Assembly: GCA_023443865.1 (NCBI GenBank)
Contig: JAEZST010000011.1
Coordinates: 473,241-537,240 of the forward strand
Length of the DNA stretch: 64,000 bases
Direction of reading: 5' to 3'
DNA from: Spirochaetota bacterium
Lineage (GTDB): Bacteria > Spirochaetota > Spirochaetia > Treponematales > Treponemataceae
The notes beneath the pieces were generated by a model. The model searched no databases. It was not told the origin of the DNA and worked only from the letters and a program-made list of their open reading frames with translations. This document shows, piece after piece, positions 1-7,166 of this stretch. Made by a program: the position numbers and the translations under genes. How positions within the stretch are numbered: the first letter of the stretch is position 1; each line of letters starts with the position of its first letter.

Positions 1-2
1 GC

Positions 3-326
3 TCGGAGTTGATCGCGGCCGTCGAGCAGGCGCTTTATGCCCATGAGTTGATGGGCTTCGACGTACAGGTCAAGGCCCCTGATGTAACGGCGGTATCAAT
101 ACAGATCGAGTATACCGGATCCGCCGCAGTGGCCGACATCCGGTTGATTGCCGAAAACTACGTCTACGGACTCGGAATTGGCGGACGCCTGAAGGTTCGC
201 GAGTTATACGCCCTCTACGATGCCGCCGAGGTCGACACCATAGAGATCCTCACGCCCGACCGCGATGTGCAGTCCGACGAATCAGGAATCATCACCGCGA
301 CCGTCTCTGTGGTGAAGGTGGCGTGA
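3..326 (+). CDS. Baseplate J-like tail protein, C-terminal fragment
   Basis: The reading frame is already open at the window edge, so only the last ~107 residues are seen. The fragment has the late-domain look of baseplate J (gp47) wedge proteins of contractile phage tails: a segment beginning ELIAAVEQAL, a hydrophobic IQIEYTGSAAVADI strand, and a GGRLKVRELYALYDAAEVD stretch. Proteins of this family form the baseplate wedge to which the tail-fibre assembly attaches. The next gene starts on the last base of this stop codon, and tail-protein-I, fibre and DGR genes follow, which is the usual baseplate order. The upstream part and true start lie outside the window. The family call is by recognition and context. 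Confidence 0.72.
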   Translation, partial: SELIAAVEQALYAHELMGFDVQVKAPDVTAVSIQIEYTGSAAVADIRLIAENYVYGLGIGGRLKVRELYALYDAAEVDTIEILTPDRDVQSDESGIITATVSVVKVA

Positions 327-1393
327 TGAAAGAATGGATCGAAAAGAACATCGCCCCTCCAGGGATAACGAAAAAGAATCGCGGAGCCGTATTTTCGGTT
401 ATCGGAAAGACGTTTGGCGTGGTAAAGGATGACGCCCTCAAGTCTTTCTATGCGCACTTCCCGTATCTCAGTGACGGGAAGAAGCTGGCCCAGCACGGCA
501 AGGCCTTGTTCGTTCCCCGGCTATCACACGACAGCGACGACGAATACCGCAAGCGCGTGGCGACGGCGTCCTTCTATCACGCCAGAGCCGGGGAGCGATC
601 CTACAACCTGGAACAGCTCACGGAACACTTCGGAAGCAGGTATCTCCTCACCGAAGAGTTCCTGCAAATCTACGTCAAGATCCTCGACCTGAACGATGAA
701 GACCGCCTTTGGGTCATGAGCTTTCTGGACGAAACGCTGAACCCGAACATTTCGCTCACCATAGCCGACTGGTTCAAGTTCGTTGAGAACATCGCGATGT
801 ACGACCGGCCGGCGGTCGCCGTCGTGCAGAAAGATCGCGATGTGTACCCGAGTGGGCTTCGGTATGACGGAAGGATTCTGCACGATCACGGCCGCGAGAT
901 TTTCCACGATGGAACCGGCCGCCACAGCGGAGCCTGGGCGTATAGCCAGTTTGAACCGACCGAAGGGACGGTCTCCGACCTTATCCGGATCCCGGAAAAC
1001 TATCAGGGGTCCCGTTTGTATGGCGGAGAGATCGAACACTCAGGCGATGCGCTCCTCTTGTCCCCGCTTGCCGTTGCCGTTCCGGCTACCTATACGAGCG
1101 CTCGCGCTGACGTGCTTGAGGCCCGTGCGGCCATGTCACTCGAAGATCGTGCCGAGATTGACGCGTACTATGACGGCCGCCTTCTTCATGAAGGCATTCG
1201 GTACGGAGAGGGTCAGGAATCGATCATCGACACCACGATGGCTCTGCAAGTACGGAATCACTGGCGCTTCAACGGTCGCGCGGAGCATTACTGCAGGCCT
1301 TACGAGGGGCTTATTTCCTACAACGGCGCCGCCGTGTATTTCGACGGCAGGACGTATTCGGGAGACCAGATACAGACGGAGGAGGTCGCATGA
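326..1393 (+). CDS. Phage tail protein, position of tail protein I/gp48
   Basis: A 355-residue phage structural protein. The ATG at 326 overlaps the TGA of the baseplate gene by one base (TGATG); a GTG one codon earlier could also serve. The first ~150 residues are charged and helical (MKEWIEKNIAPPG...), as expected of gpI/gp48-like proteins that always follow baseplate J. The second half has repeated beta-type segments containing YDGRxLHxG-like and YNGxxxYFDGRTYSG motifs, seen at roughly residues 170-190, 280-295 and 335-350. These suggest an appended fibre-like or carbohydrate-contacting region. I recognise the gene mainly by order; the C-terminal repeat half is not a family I can name. Confidence 0.6.
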   Translation: MKEWIEKNIAPPGITKKNRGAVFSVIGKTFGVVKDDALKSFYAHFPYLSDGKKLAQHGKALFVPRLSHDSDDEYRKRVATASFYHARAGERSYNLEQLTEHFGSRYLLTEEFLQIYVKILDLNDEDRLWVMSFLDETLNPNISLTIADWFKFVENIAMYDRPAVAVVQKDRDVYPSGLRYDGRILHDHGREIFHDGTGRHSGAWAYSQFEPTEGTVSDLIRIPENYQGSRLYGGEIEHSGDALLLSPLAVAVPATYTSARADVLEARAAMSLEDRAEIDAYYDGRLLHEGIRYGEGQESIIDTTMALQVRNHWRFNGRAEHYCRPYEGLISYNGAAVYFDGRTYSGDQIQTEEVA

Positions 1394-1833
1394 TACTAGA
1401 AAAAGACACGGTCGCCTTGCGCGGGCACTTTCGCATGAAGGTGTACCGGAGAGGTGAACTCATCGACGAATACGAGGATCACAACCTGATCGTAAACGCC
1501 GCCCGCTCCGCAATGGCTCGGCTTATCGCCGGAGATGGCACGGGGAAGAATATCAATCGCATCGCTTTCGGAACGAATGCGAGTACCCCGGCCCCAGGCG
1601 ATACCGCGATCACGTCGGCCTACTCGAAGGCAGTGCAGGGCTTCTCTTACCCGGCGCCCGGCCAGGTGGAAATATCCTGGAACCTTCTGGTGACCGAAGC
1701 GAACGGGAAGTCAATAAGCGAGTTCGGTCTGCTCTGCTCGGACGGGACGCTTTTCGCGCGCAAGAGCAGGACAAAGCCAATCGAGAAAGATTCGGACATC
1801 AGCATTGAAGGTCAGTGGCTGATCATCTTCTAA
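1390..1833 (+). CDS. Small phage tail-associated protein of unknown function
   Basis: A 147-residue protein whose ATG overlaps the preceding TGA by four bases (ATGA), so it is likely translationally coupled. The N-terminal half (LRGHFRMKVYRRGELIDEYEDHN) followed by a segment on atypical values (FGTNASTPAPGDTAIT) and ISEFGLLCSDGTLFAR resembles phage proteins found beside tail fibres, which carry a beta-rich fold. No catalytic motif is visible. It sits between the tail-protein-I-like gene and the tail fibre, so a role in fibre attachment or baseplate periphery is inferred from position only. Confidence 0.6.
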   Translation: MILEKDTVALRGHFRMKVYRRGELIDEYEDHNLIVNAARSAMARLIAGDGTGKNINRIAFGTNASTPAPGDTAITSAYSKAVQGFSYPAPGQVEISWNLLVTEANGKSISEFGLLCSDGTLFARKSRTKPIEKDSDISIEGQWLIIF

Positions 1834-1843
1834 GGAGGAAAGA

Positions 1844-2764
1844 ATGGCAAATCTACAGGAATCCGCGCAGTGGGAAGCGGGGATTTACCAAATCGAGACC
1901 ACGGATCCCGTGCTGGGAGGCCCGAACGGAATCTCGAACGTACAGGGGAAGCAGCTTGCCAACCGAACCAAGTTCCTGAAACAGTTCGCCGACGAGCTGG
2001 CGACCGCGCGCGGGGTGTCGGCAACGCTCGCCGAACGCCTCGCGAACTACGATGCGTTCGACCCCGAGGGACAAAACGCCATGTACGGCGCAATCGTCGA
2101 GGCTCTCGGCCTTGCCGGTCTCGCGGCTCGCGAGATTCAAAAGACCATCCGCCAGCGCATGCAGAGCGGGACCGTTCTGATCGCGAATCGCGGCGTCATC
2201 AACGGATGCGTCGTGTCCAAGAGTGCCGGGGCGGTGCGAAATCTTTCGCTATCGGCCGGAGCGTTCTTCATCAATGGTCTGCAGGTTCCCTGCCCCGGCG
2301 AGGAGAACGGTGCGCTTGTTCCGTCGAACCCCGGCGCAGAGGTGAAAACCTGCTATGCGTATCTCTTCATCGACGGCGCGGGCGTGGTTCAGTTCTCGAC
2401 CACCGAGTTCGGCGCAGCCGTTCCCGATGGCGGATTGCCGCTCTATCTGGTCACGGTACCCGCTGGCAACACGGAGGCGACCGATCCGAATCTCGCGGCC
2501 GTGACTCTGAGCGACGTACGTCGCGTTGAGTCGGGATATCCGACGCTCTTCTCGTCTCTTGCCTACGGCTCGGTGGCGCTGCCTTTCAGCATGGGGGCCA
2601 GCGACTACTCGGTCTTCCTCGAAGTGCTCGACGCCAAGGGCGGATGGGCTCAGCGTGGATCTGTGTACCCCGGAGATAAGGGCGCAAACGGGTTCAAAAT
2701 CTATGTTGAGGGGTCCATCGACTCTGTGTCCGTGCGCTGGAACGCCGTGAAATTGGGCCTGTAA
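1844..2764 (+). CDS. Phage tail fibre protein
   Basis: A 306-residue tail fibre. The N-terminus carries the classic attachment-region signature: W-x-x-GIYQIETTDPVLGG, then NGISNVQGKQLANRTKFLK, at residues 10-45. This is common to fibres of P2- and Mu-like phages. A short helical region (residues 45-100) precedes a beta-rich shaft and tip. A strong Shine-Dalgarno (AAGGAGG, about 1834-1840) lies seven bases before the ATG. The protein is short for a host-recognition fibre and ends without a known receptor-binding domain. The DGR-diversified lectin-like protein two genes downstream is therefore the better candidate for variable receptor contact, with this protein as its scaffold. That partnership is inference. 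Confidence 0.78.
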   Translation: MANLQESAQWEAGIYQIETTDPVLGGPNGISNVQGKQLANRTKFLKQFADELATARGVSATLAERLANYDAFDPEGQNAMYGAIVEALGLAGLAAREIQKTIRQRMQSGTVLIANRGVINGCVVSKSAGAVRNLSLSAGAFFINGLQVPCPGEENGALVPSNPGAEVKTCYAYLFIDGAGVVQFSTTEFGAAVPDGGLPLYLVTVPAGNTEATDPNLAAVTLSDVRRVESGYPTLFSSLAYGSVALPFSMGASDYSVFLEVLDAKGGWAQRGSVYPGDKGANGFKIYVEGSIDSVSVRWNAVKLGL

Positions 2765-2774
2765 GGAGGATTGA

Positions 2775-3110
2775 ATGATCATTGAAAACGTCGATCAGGC
2801 CAGAGAGGTGACCACCGATATCCAGCTTGACGGAACTCTTTTGTCCGTCGCTGGCGTCAAGATCAACCTCGAAGAGGATGAGGCGGACAGTCAGGTGCTA
2901 ATCACCGTCTCTCTGCACGGCGGCATCGCTACGAGACAGCCCGTCGAGGGCGGCGAGTACATCGCGGACATCATCATCCCCCCTCGCCGGTACGAGCCGG
3001 TCGAGGATATCGGGGAGGACGGGGAAATCAAAACTGAATCCGTCCCCGTGCCCCTGGATATCAATTCCGTAGTTCTTAGGCTCTGGCCGATTTCGACCAC
3101 GAGCGAATAA
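2775..3110 (+). CDS. Hypothetical phage protein between fibre and DGR target
   Basis: A 111-residue acidic protein (many E and D, pairs such as NLEEDEAD) preceded by a strong TAAGGAGG site. The predicted character is beta-rich with no signal peptide or membrane segment. I do not recognise a family. Its place between the tail fibre and the DGR variable protein, with gaps of 10 and 17 bases, puts it in the same transcript. Small acidic proteins here may be fibre chaperones or connectors, but nothing in the sequence proves this. Confidence 0.55.
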   Translation: MIIENVDQAREVTTDIQLDGTLLSVAGVKINLEEDEADSQVLITVSLHGGIATRQPVEGGEYIADIIIPPRRYEPVEDIGEDGEIKTESVPVPLDINSVVLRLWPISTTSE

Positions 3111-3127
3111 CAGCAAGGAGGCAAGAA

Positions 3128-4246
3128 ATGCCGGTAGTATTCACCAAAGACACTCTTCGCGCGTCGGTCGAGGCCGCAAGCGGCGGAAAGCAGACCGTTC
3201 TCTATGATGACAAGGGATACCCGTCGTACATGACGATCATCCCCAAGTTCAACATCGAAGACATCGACGCGTCTCTCGGTTCGGGTGTCCACCCCGCGTT
3301 CATCGTCGGCGGCGTGACCAAGAGCCAGATCTTCATCGGCACCCACCAGGCGATCATCGCCGACGGCCGTGCCTGCGCCATTCCTGGCCAGGCCGCGAAA
3401 GTATCCGTCAGCTTCGATACCGCCAAGGCCGCCTGCGTTGCCAAGGGCTCGGGCTGGCATCTCATGACCGCCTGGGAGTGGGCCGCCATTGCCCTCTGGT
3501 GCTTGAAAAACGGTTTTCAGCCCAGGGGAAACACGAACTGGCGCCGGAGCCACGAACTGACCTATGAGGTCGGTACTCCGACCGATGGCGGAACTCCCGG
3601 ATCGGCGACCGGAGAAGGTCGAACGCTCGCCGGTTCCGGCCCTGCGTCGTGGCGCCACGACAACACCTATCAGGGCATTTCGGACCTCGTGGGCAACGTG
3701 TGGGAGTGGAACGACGGCCTCAAGATGATCGACGGTCGATTCTATTTCCCCGTCGACAACAATTTCAGCCAGGCGGAAAGCGCGTGGCCCGCCAGCTCGG
3801 CGTACATCGACGCTTCGGCCGGTCCTGGAGATCGCGACGGAGTCGCCGATAGCGGCGATCCCATCCTCTCGGCGAGCGTATCGAAGTACACGGAAACTCC
3901 CACCCCTGCCGGTGGAACGGATCCCGGCGACTTCGATACCGCCGACCTCGGAACGGAGTCCGGTTGGAGAAGCATGGCGCTTTCCGCTTCCTACGACGGC
4001 CTTTCGCTCGCAATTCGCCAGCAGATGGCGCAGCTCCTCATCGCGCCGAAGCTCACGTCGGCGGGGTCGGCGCTGTTTTCGACCGCCAAGGGCGGAATCT
4101 GGACGCGCAACTACGGCGAGCGGTTTCCGGTCCGTGGCGGCGCTTGGAGCAACGGTGCGACAGCTGGCCTCGGTGCGCTGTTCTTGATCTCCCGCCGGTC
4201 GTACGTGTACGGCAGCATCGGCCTTCGCCCCGCTTTTATCCTGTAA
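3128..4246 (+). CDS. DGR variable target protein, FGE/C-type-lectin fold
   Basis: A 372-residue protein whose last 41 residues carry the variable repeat. Residues ~60-320 have formylglycine-generating-enzyme/C-type-lectin features: WHLMTAWEWAAIALW, ISDLVGNVWEWNDGL, and a terminal RFPVRGGAWSNGA...GLRPAF. This is the fold used by many DGR targets, including Mtd-like and TvpA-like proteins. Codons differing from the template give V335, A339, S341, F352, I354, S355, Y359, Y361, G362 and S363; N342 is unchanged. The variable residues therefore lie near the C-terminus, where this fold forms its ligand-binding face. A strong AAGGAGG site precedes the start. By position after baseplate and fibre genes it should be a tail-tip receptor-binding protein displayed on the virion. 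The ligand is unknown. Confidence 0.9.
   Translation: MPVVFTKDTLRASVEAASGGKQTVLYDDKGYPSYMTIIPKFNIEDIDASLGSGVHPAFIVGGVTKSQIFIGTHQAIIADGRACAIPGQAAKVSVSFDTAKAACVAKGSGWHLMTAWEWAAIALWCLKNGFQPRGNTNWRRSHELTYEVGTPTDGGTPGSATGEGRTLAGSGPASWRHDNTYQGISDLVGNVWEWNDGLKMIDGRFYFPVDNNFSQAESAWPASSAYIDASAGPGDRDGVADSGDPILSASVSKYTETPTPAGGTDPGDFDTADLGTESGWRSMALSASYDGLSLAIRQQMAQLLIAPKLTSAGSALFSTAKGGIWTRNYGERFPVRGGAWSNGATAGLGALFLISRRSYVYGSIGLRPAFIL
4121..4234 (+). repeat. DGR variable repeat (VR)
   Basis: A 114-bp segment at the 3' end of the target gene that aligns without gaps to the TR at 4650-4763 (offset 529). Of 15 mismatches, 14 are at template adenines (to T six times, G six times and C twice). The fifteenth is C to T at VR 4144, a silent third-position change. 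The last 19 bases (4216-4234, G+C-rich) are identical to the template and correspond to the IMH-type 3' anchor region. Homology stops sharply on both sides. Confidence 0.95.
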
Positions 4247-4278
4247 ATCTGATACCTGACCGTCTGGGAGTCTGACTG

Positions 4279-4629
4279 ATGGCTGAAGGAACAATGAAGG
4301 TCTACCAAAAATGGGAAGACATGGCCGCGTACCTGTACGTGGCGCTGAAATCGTATCCGAAGTCCGAGCGCTTTACGCTCGCGGCGGACACGACGCGAGC
4401 CCTTTGGGAGATCGGTACCTGCATCGTGCGAGCCAATGCCGTGCCGGGCAAGCAGGAAAAACGGCGCATGATCGAACAAGCTGATCTTGCGCTGGTACGC
4501 CTGAAGGTCCTGGTTCGGATGGGGATGAAGCTGACGTTCCTGCCTATCAAGAAGTACGAGATTCTCAGCGGTCAGGCTGTCGAAATTGGAAAAATGCTCG
4601 GCGGATGGATAAAGTCCGTCGGGCTTTAG
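4279..4629 (+). CDS. avd: DGR accessory variability determinant (Avd)
   Basis: A 116-residue, lysine/arginine-rich, all-helical protein (MKVYQKWEDMAAYLYVALK, then KQEKRRMIEQADLALVRLKVLVRMG). Its size and helix pattern match the four-helix-bundle Avd family, which forms a pentamer, binds the reverse transcriptase and template RNA, and is required for adenine mutagenesis in the Bordetella phage system. It lies 32 bp downstream of the target gene and 20 bp upstream of the TR, the standard cassette order. A GGGAG site sits nine bases before the ATG. The family is known; specific residues for RNA binding cannot be assigned from sequence alone. Confidence 0.88.
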   Translation: MAEGTMKVYQKWEDMAAYLYVALKSYPKSERFTLAADTTRALWEIGTCIVRANAVPGKQEKRRMIEQADLALVRLKVLVRMGMKLTFLPIKKYEILSGQAVEIGKMLGGWIKSVGL

Positions 4630-4639
4630 GGGTACGGCT

Positions 4640-4905
4640 GATAATGTGGCGGTTTCCGATCCGTGGCGGCAACTGGAACAACGGTGCGACAGCTGGCCTC
4701 GGTGCGCTGAACTTGAACAACCGCCGGTCGAACGTGAACAACAACATCGGCCTTCGCCCCGCTCTCCCTCTAAGCCAGATGCCGGAAGCCTACGGGTTTC
4801 CGGAGAGCGCCGAGGGGAAAAGGAGCCGTATTCCTTCTCCGTTTGGGGAAAACATTAACAGGTACGGGCGACTAGTAGGCGCAAGCCGAACGCCGTCCGT
4901 ACCAC
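4640..4905 (+). ncRNA. DGR template RNA with structured spacer
   Basis: The stretch from the TR to the RT start has no credible gene and holds two strong RNA hairpins. One has a 9-bp stem (4782-4790 with 4795-4803, one G-U pair) closed by a C(UACG)G tetraloop, 18 nt after the TR. The other pairs 4861-4867 with 4897-4903 (7 bp perfect) and encloses a GGCG/CGCC stem (4878-4881 with 4891-4894). Neither is followed by a U-run, so they are not terminators. In the Bordetella DGR, the spacer RNA downstream of the TR is needed for cDNA synthesis by RT-Avd. These hairpins are the natural candidates here. RNA boundaries are inferred. Confidence 0.7.
4650..4763 (+). repeat. DGR template repeat (TR)
   Basis: The invariant 114-bp donor copy, noncoding, between avd and the RT. 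It contains 24 adenines, 14 of which are changed in the VR. Twenty of the adenines form the first two bases of ten AAC codons when read in the VR frame. Nine of these ten Asn codons are changed in the VR, as is one ATC codon. AAC placement is the known DGR design that maximises amino-acid diversity without creating stop codons. The only GATC in the TR (4658-4661) contains the first mutated adenine (4659). Confidence 0.95.
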
Positions 4906-4924
4906 ATCATCATGGTAAGGCAAA

Positions 4925-5974
4925 ATGGCACATACAGCAGGCAACTTGTGGGACAGCGTCGTTGATTTTGAGAACATGTATTTCGCCTATAGGGCAGCCG
5001 GTCATGGAAAGCGGTATAGATACGAGTCCCTCCGGTTCGCCGAAGAGCTTGAAGAAAATCTCATAACCCTGCAGAACGAATTGGTCTGGGGAATGTATCA
5101 CCCACGCCCGCCGCGCGAGTTTTATGTCCTTGAGCCGAAAAAGAGACTCATTTCAGCCCCTGCGTTTAGGGACCGCGTGGTTCATCACGCGCTTGTGCGT
5201 GTAATAGAGCCTATTTTCGAGAGGAAATTCATCAAAGAAACGTTCGCCTGCAGGACGGGGCTTGGTACGCATGCGGCGATGCAGCACATGCTCTGGTGCG
5301 CTCGCGTGGCAAAGAGAAGGTGGGGAAGTTATTACGTTTTGAAATGCGATATCAGAAAGTTTTTCCCAAGCATAAACCACGATGTGCTGAAACGAACCGT
5401 GAGGCGTTCAATCCGAGACAGGGATGTCCTTCAGCTCATCGACACGATCATTGATTCGCATGGAGAATCAGGGAGGGGTATTCCTATTGGGGCATTGACC
5501 AGCCAGCTTATGGCGAATGTCTACATGGACCCGCTTGACCACTTCTTGAAGGAAGAATGTCGCGTGAAGTATTACGCGCGCTATATGGACGATTTTGTCA
5601 TTTTGCATCACGACAAACGGTATTTACAGGGCCTTCTCTGCGAAATAGAAGCATTTCTTCATGATCGACTCGACGTAAATCTGAATCCAAAGACGGGTAT
5701 ATTCCCCGGCCGTCACGGCATTGATTTTTGCGGATATCGAATATGGCCTACCCATATCAAGCCACGAAAGACCACTGTGAAGCGAGCAAAGCGACGGCTA
5801 AAGAAACTCGCCTCTCTGTATAAGGACAATCCAAGAATCCTTGAACATGCAAAAAACAGCATTCAGAGCTTCTTGGGCTATATAAAGCACTGCTCGGGAC
5901 GGAAAACGACCTTATCGGTTCTTCAGAAGGCCACTTTTAAGGCATCGATGCCGCAGGAGGAGAAAATAGAATGA
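4925..5974 (+). CDS. DGR reverse transcriptase
   Basis: A 349-residue group-II-intron-like reverse transcriptase that copies TR RNA into adenine-mutated cDNA for insertion at the VR. Visible motifs are the catalytic DIRKFF (142-147), the DGR-type motif 4 IGALTSQ (188-194, replacing the QGxxxSP of most other RTs) and YMDD (220-223). There is no maturase, endonuclease or protease domain, as is usual for DGR RTs of 300-400 residues. A weak TAAGG site lies five bases before the ATG. Base composition is visibly more A+T-rich than the flanking bacterial genes. The TGA overlaps the ATG of the following methylase (ATGA), so the two are probably co-translated. Confidence 0.95.
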   Translation: MAHTAGNLWDSVVDFENMYFAYRAAGHGKRYRYESLRFAEELEENLITLQNELVWGMYHPRPPREFYVLEPKKRLISAPAFRDRVVHHALVRVIEPIFERKFIKETFACRTGLGTHAAMQHMLWCARVAKRRWGSYYVLKCDIRKFFPSINHDVLKRTVRRSIRDRDVLQLIDTIIDSHGESGRGIPIGALTSQLMANVYMDPLDHFLKEECRVKYYARYMDDFVILHHDKRYLQGLLCEIEAFLHDRLDVNLNPKTGIFPGRHGIDFCGYRIWPTHIKPRKTTVKRAKRRLKKLASLYKDNPRILEHAKNSIQSFLGYIKHCSGRKTTLSVLQKATFKASMPQEEKIE

Positions 5975-6780
5975 AAACGCCACTGACGTATTACGGAGGA
6001 AAGCAGCAGCTCGCCAAGAGGATCATTAGCCTGATACCAGAGCACAAGCTCTATTGTGAGCCATTCATAGGCGGCGGCGCTGTTTTCTTCCAGAAACCTC
6101 CTTCCAAGGTTGAAGTAATAAACGACATCAATAATGAGCTGGTTAACTTTTACGAGGTATGCCAAAGGGATTTTACATCCCTTGAAAAAGAGGTTTTAAT
6201 CAGCCTTCACAGCCGGGACTTGCATCGCAGGGCGATGGTGATCTATCAGAATCCCGACATGTTTGACAAGATCAAGCGCGCCTGGGCCGTTTGGGTGCTT
6301 TCCAGCCAGTCGTTCGGTGCCATGCTGGACGGTTCGTTCGGCTATGACCGCTCGGGTACGACATCGAAGAAGGTAACCAAGAAGAGGGAAGAGTTCACCT
6401 ATGAGTACGCCGTGCGGCTCCAGAACGTGCAGATCGAGTGCGCTGACGCCCTGCGGATTATACGGAGTCGGGATACGCAGGAGTCGTTCTTCTACTGCGA
6501 CCCGCCCTACATAGGCACCGATATGGGCCATTACGACGGATACACGGAGGATGATTTCGACGCGCTGATAGCCGTCCTGGAGCGGATAGAGGGCAAATTC
6601 CTGCTCAGTTCGTTCCGGAATAAGCCTCTCCAGGAGGCGGTCAAGCGTAACGGGTGGAGTTCGTTCGAGATCCGGATGAGCAAGCCAATGTCGCGGAATG
6701 GGGAAAACAAGCGAGGGACGAAGGTGGAGGTATTGACGGCAAACTACCCGATTTCGGCCGGGGAAGATTCGCAATCTTGA
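5971..6780 (+). CDS. D12-class adenine-N6 DNA methyltransferase
   Basis: A 269-residue Dam-type methyltransferase that transfers a methyl group from S-adenosylmethionine to adenine in DNA. The AdoMet motif EPFIGGGAV (30-38) and the catalytic DPPY (177-180) are both present, in the D12-class order, and TYYGGK opens the protein. Length matches phage Dam proteins. GATC is a common target of this class, but the specificity here is not readable. It starts four bases inside the RT stop, so it belongs to the DGR transcript. It could protect phage DNA, mark the old VR strand, or simply be the last gene of the phage module. It is the last clearly phage-derived gene. Confidence 0.88.
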   Translation: MKTPLTYYGGKQQLAKRIISLIPEHKLYCEPFIGGGAVFFQKPPSKVEVINDINNELVNFYEVCQRDFTSLEKEVLISLHSRDLHRRAMVIYQNPDMFDKIKRAWAVWVLSSQSFGAMLDGSFGYDRSGTTSKKVTKKREEFTYEYAVRLQNVQIECADALRIIRSRDTQESFFYCDPPYIGTDMGHYDGYTEDDFDALIAVLERIEGKFLLSSFRNKPLQEAVKRNGWSSFEIRMSKPMSRNGENKRGTKVEVLTANYPISAGEDSQS

Positions 6781-6838
6781 TGCAATATCCAGGCGGTGGT
6801 ATTCTCAATTTTGGTGCAACTTTTTCGCGTTTTCGGCG

Positions 6839-6958
6839 CTACGTTACAGCGACTCCCCCGACAATGGCGTAATAAAGGGTGAACGGAGCCGAATACAGCA
6901 AGACCTCGCGAAGAAACCGGAATAGCGCCGCGGCAAAGCCGCCAGAGCGTGCGTTCAT
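6839..6958 (-). CDS. Small hydrophobic ORF at the prophage edge
   Basis: A 39-residue ORF too short for ordinary gene calling. It begins MNARSGGFAAALFRF and continues into a hydrophobic stretch ending YYAIVGGVAVT before TAG. A good Shine-Dalgarno (GAGGAG, eight bases before ATG) and a TATACT -10 element about 35 bases upstream on the minus strand support expression. It resembles the first 39 residues of a membrane protein cut short exactly where prophage DNA begins, or a stand-alone small membrane protein. No other convincing gene lies in 6781-7166. Confidence 0.35.
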   Translation of the reverse strand: MNARSGGFAAALFRFLREVLLYSAPFTLYYAIVGGVAVT

Positions 6959-7102
6959 GGAGAGCCTCCTCAAGGAACGTCTCCCTACCAGTATAGCAGT
7001 CTTAACCGATTATGGCAGGGTATTCACCCTTTGCCCGGCAAACCCGGTACCGCGCGTATCGGTGAGGCTAGCGCGCCGGTGCTTATCAGCGAATGCCATG
7101 CC

Positions 7103-7148
7103 TTGCATATTACAAGTATTGCATAATACATATATTGTATTGTACACT
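7103..7148 (+). promoter_or_regulatory. Putative marR-hgcAB promoter/operator
   Basis: An A+T-rich island immediately upstream of the MarR-type gene. It holds an inverted repeat AATACA-N5-TGTATT (7125-7141), two copies of TTGCATA sixteen bases apart (7103-7109 and 7119-7125), and a possible -35/-10 pair, TTGCAT (7119-7124) and TACACT (7143-7148), with an 18-bp spacer. MarR proteins typically bind A+T-rich inverted repeats overlapping their own promoter, so autoregulation of the whole cluster is plausible. Confidence 0.45.
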
Positions 7149-7166
7149 GAAAACCGAGGGATACGA

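Noticed and set aside
4235..4278. Inverted repeat or cruciform after the VR, as in Bordetella
   Set aside because: Only short direct matches (GTCTG) are seen; no convincing stem.
2891..4294. 467-residue antisense frame over the DGR target gene
   Set aside because: A shadow in G+C-rich DNA; the plus strand has real RBSs and family motifs, the minus frame has none.
4605..5066. Open frame of 153 residues across the TR and spacer
   Set aside because: It reads the DGR template as protein (MWRFPIRGGN...), overlaps avd and RT, and has no initiation signal. The TR is a noncoding donor.
6781..7166. attR site of the prophage
   Set aside because: No tRNA or duplicated core can be identified without the left end of the prophage.
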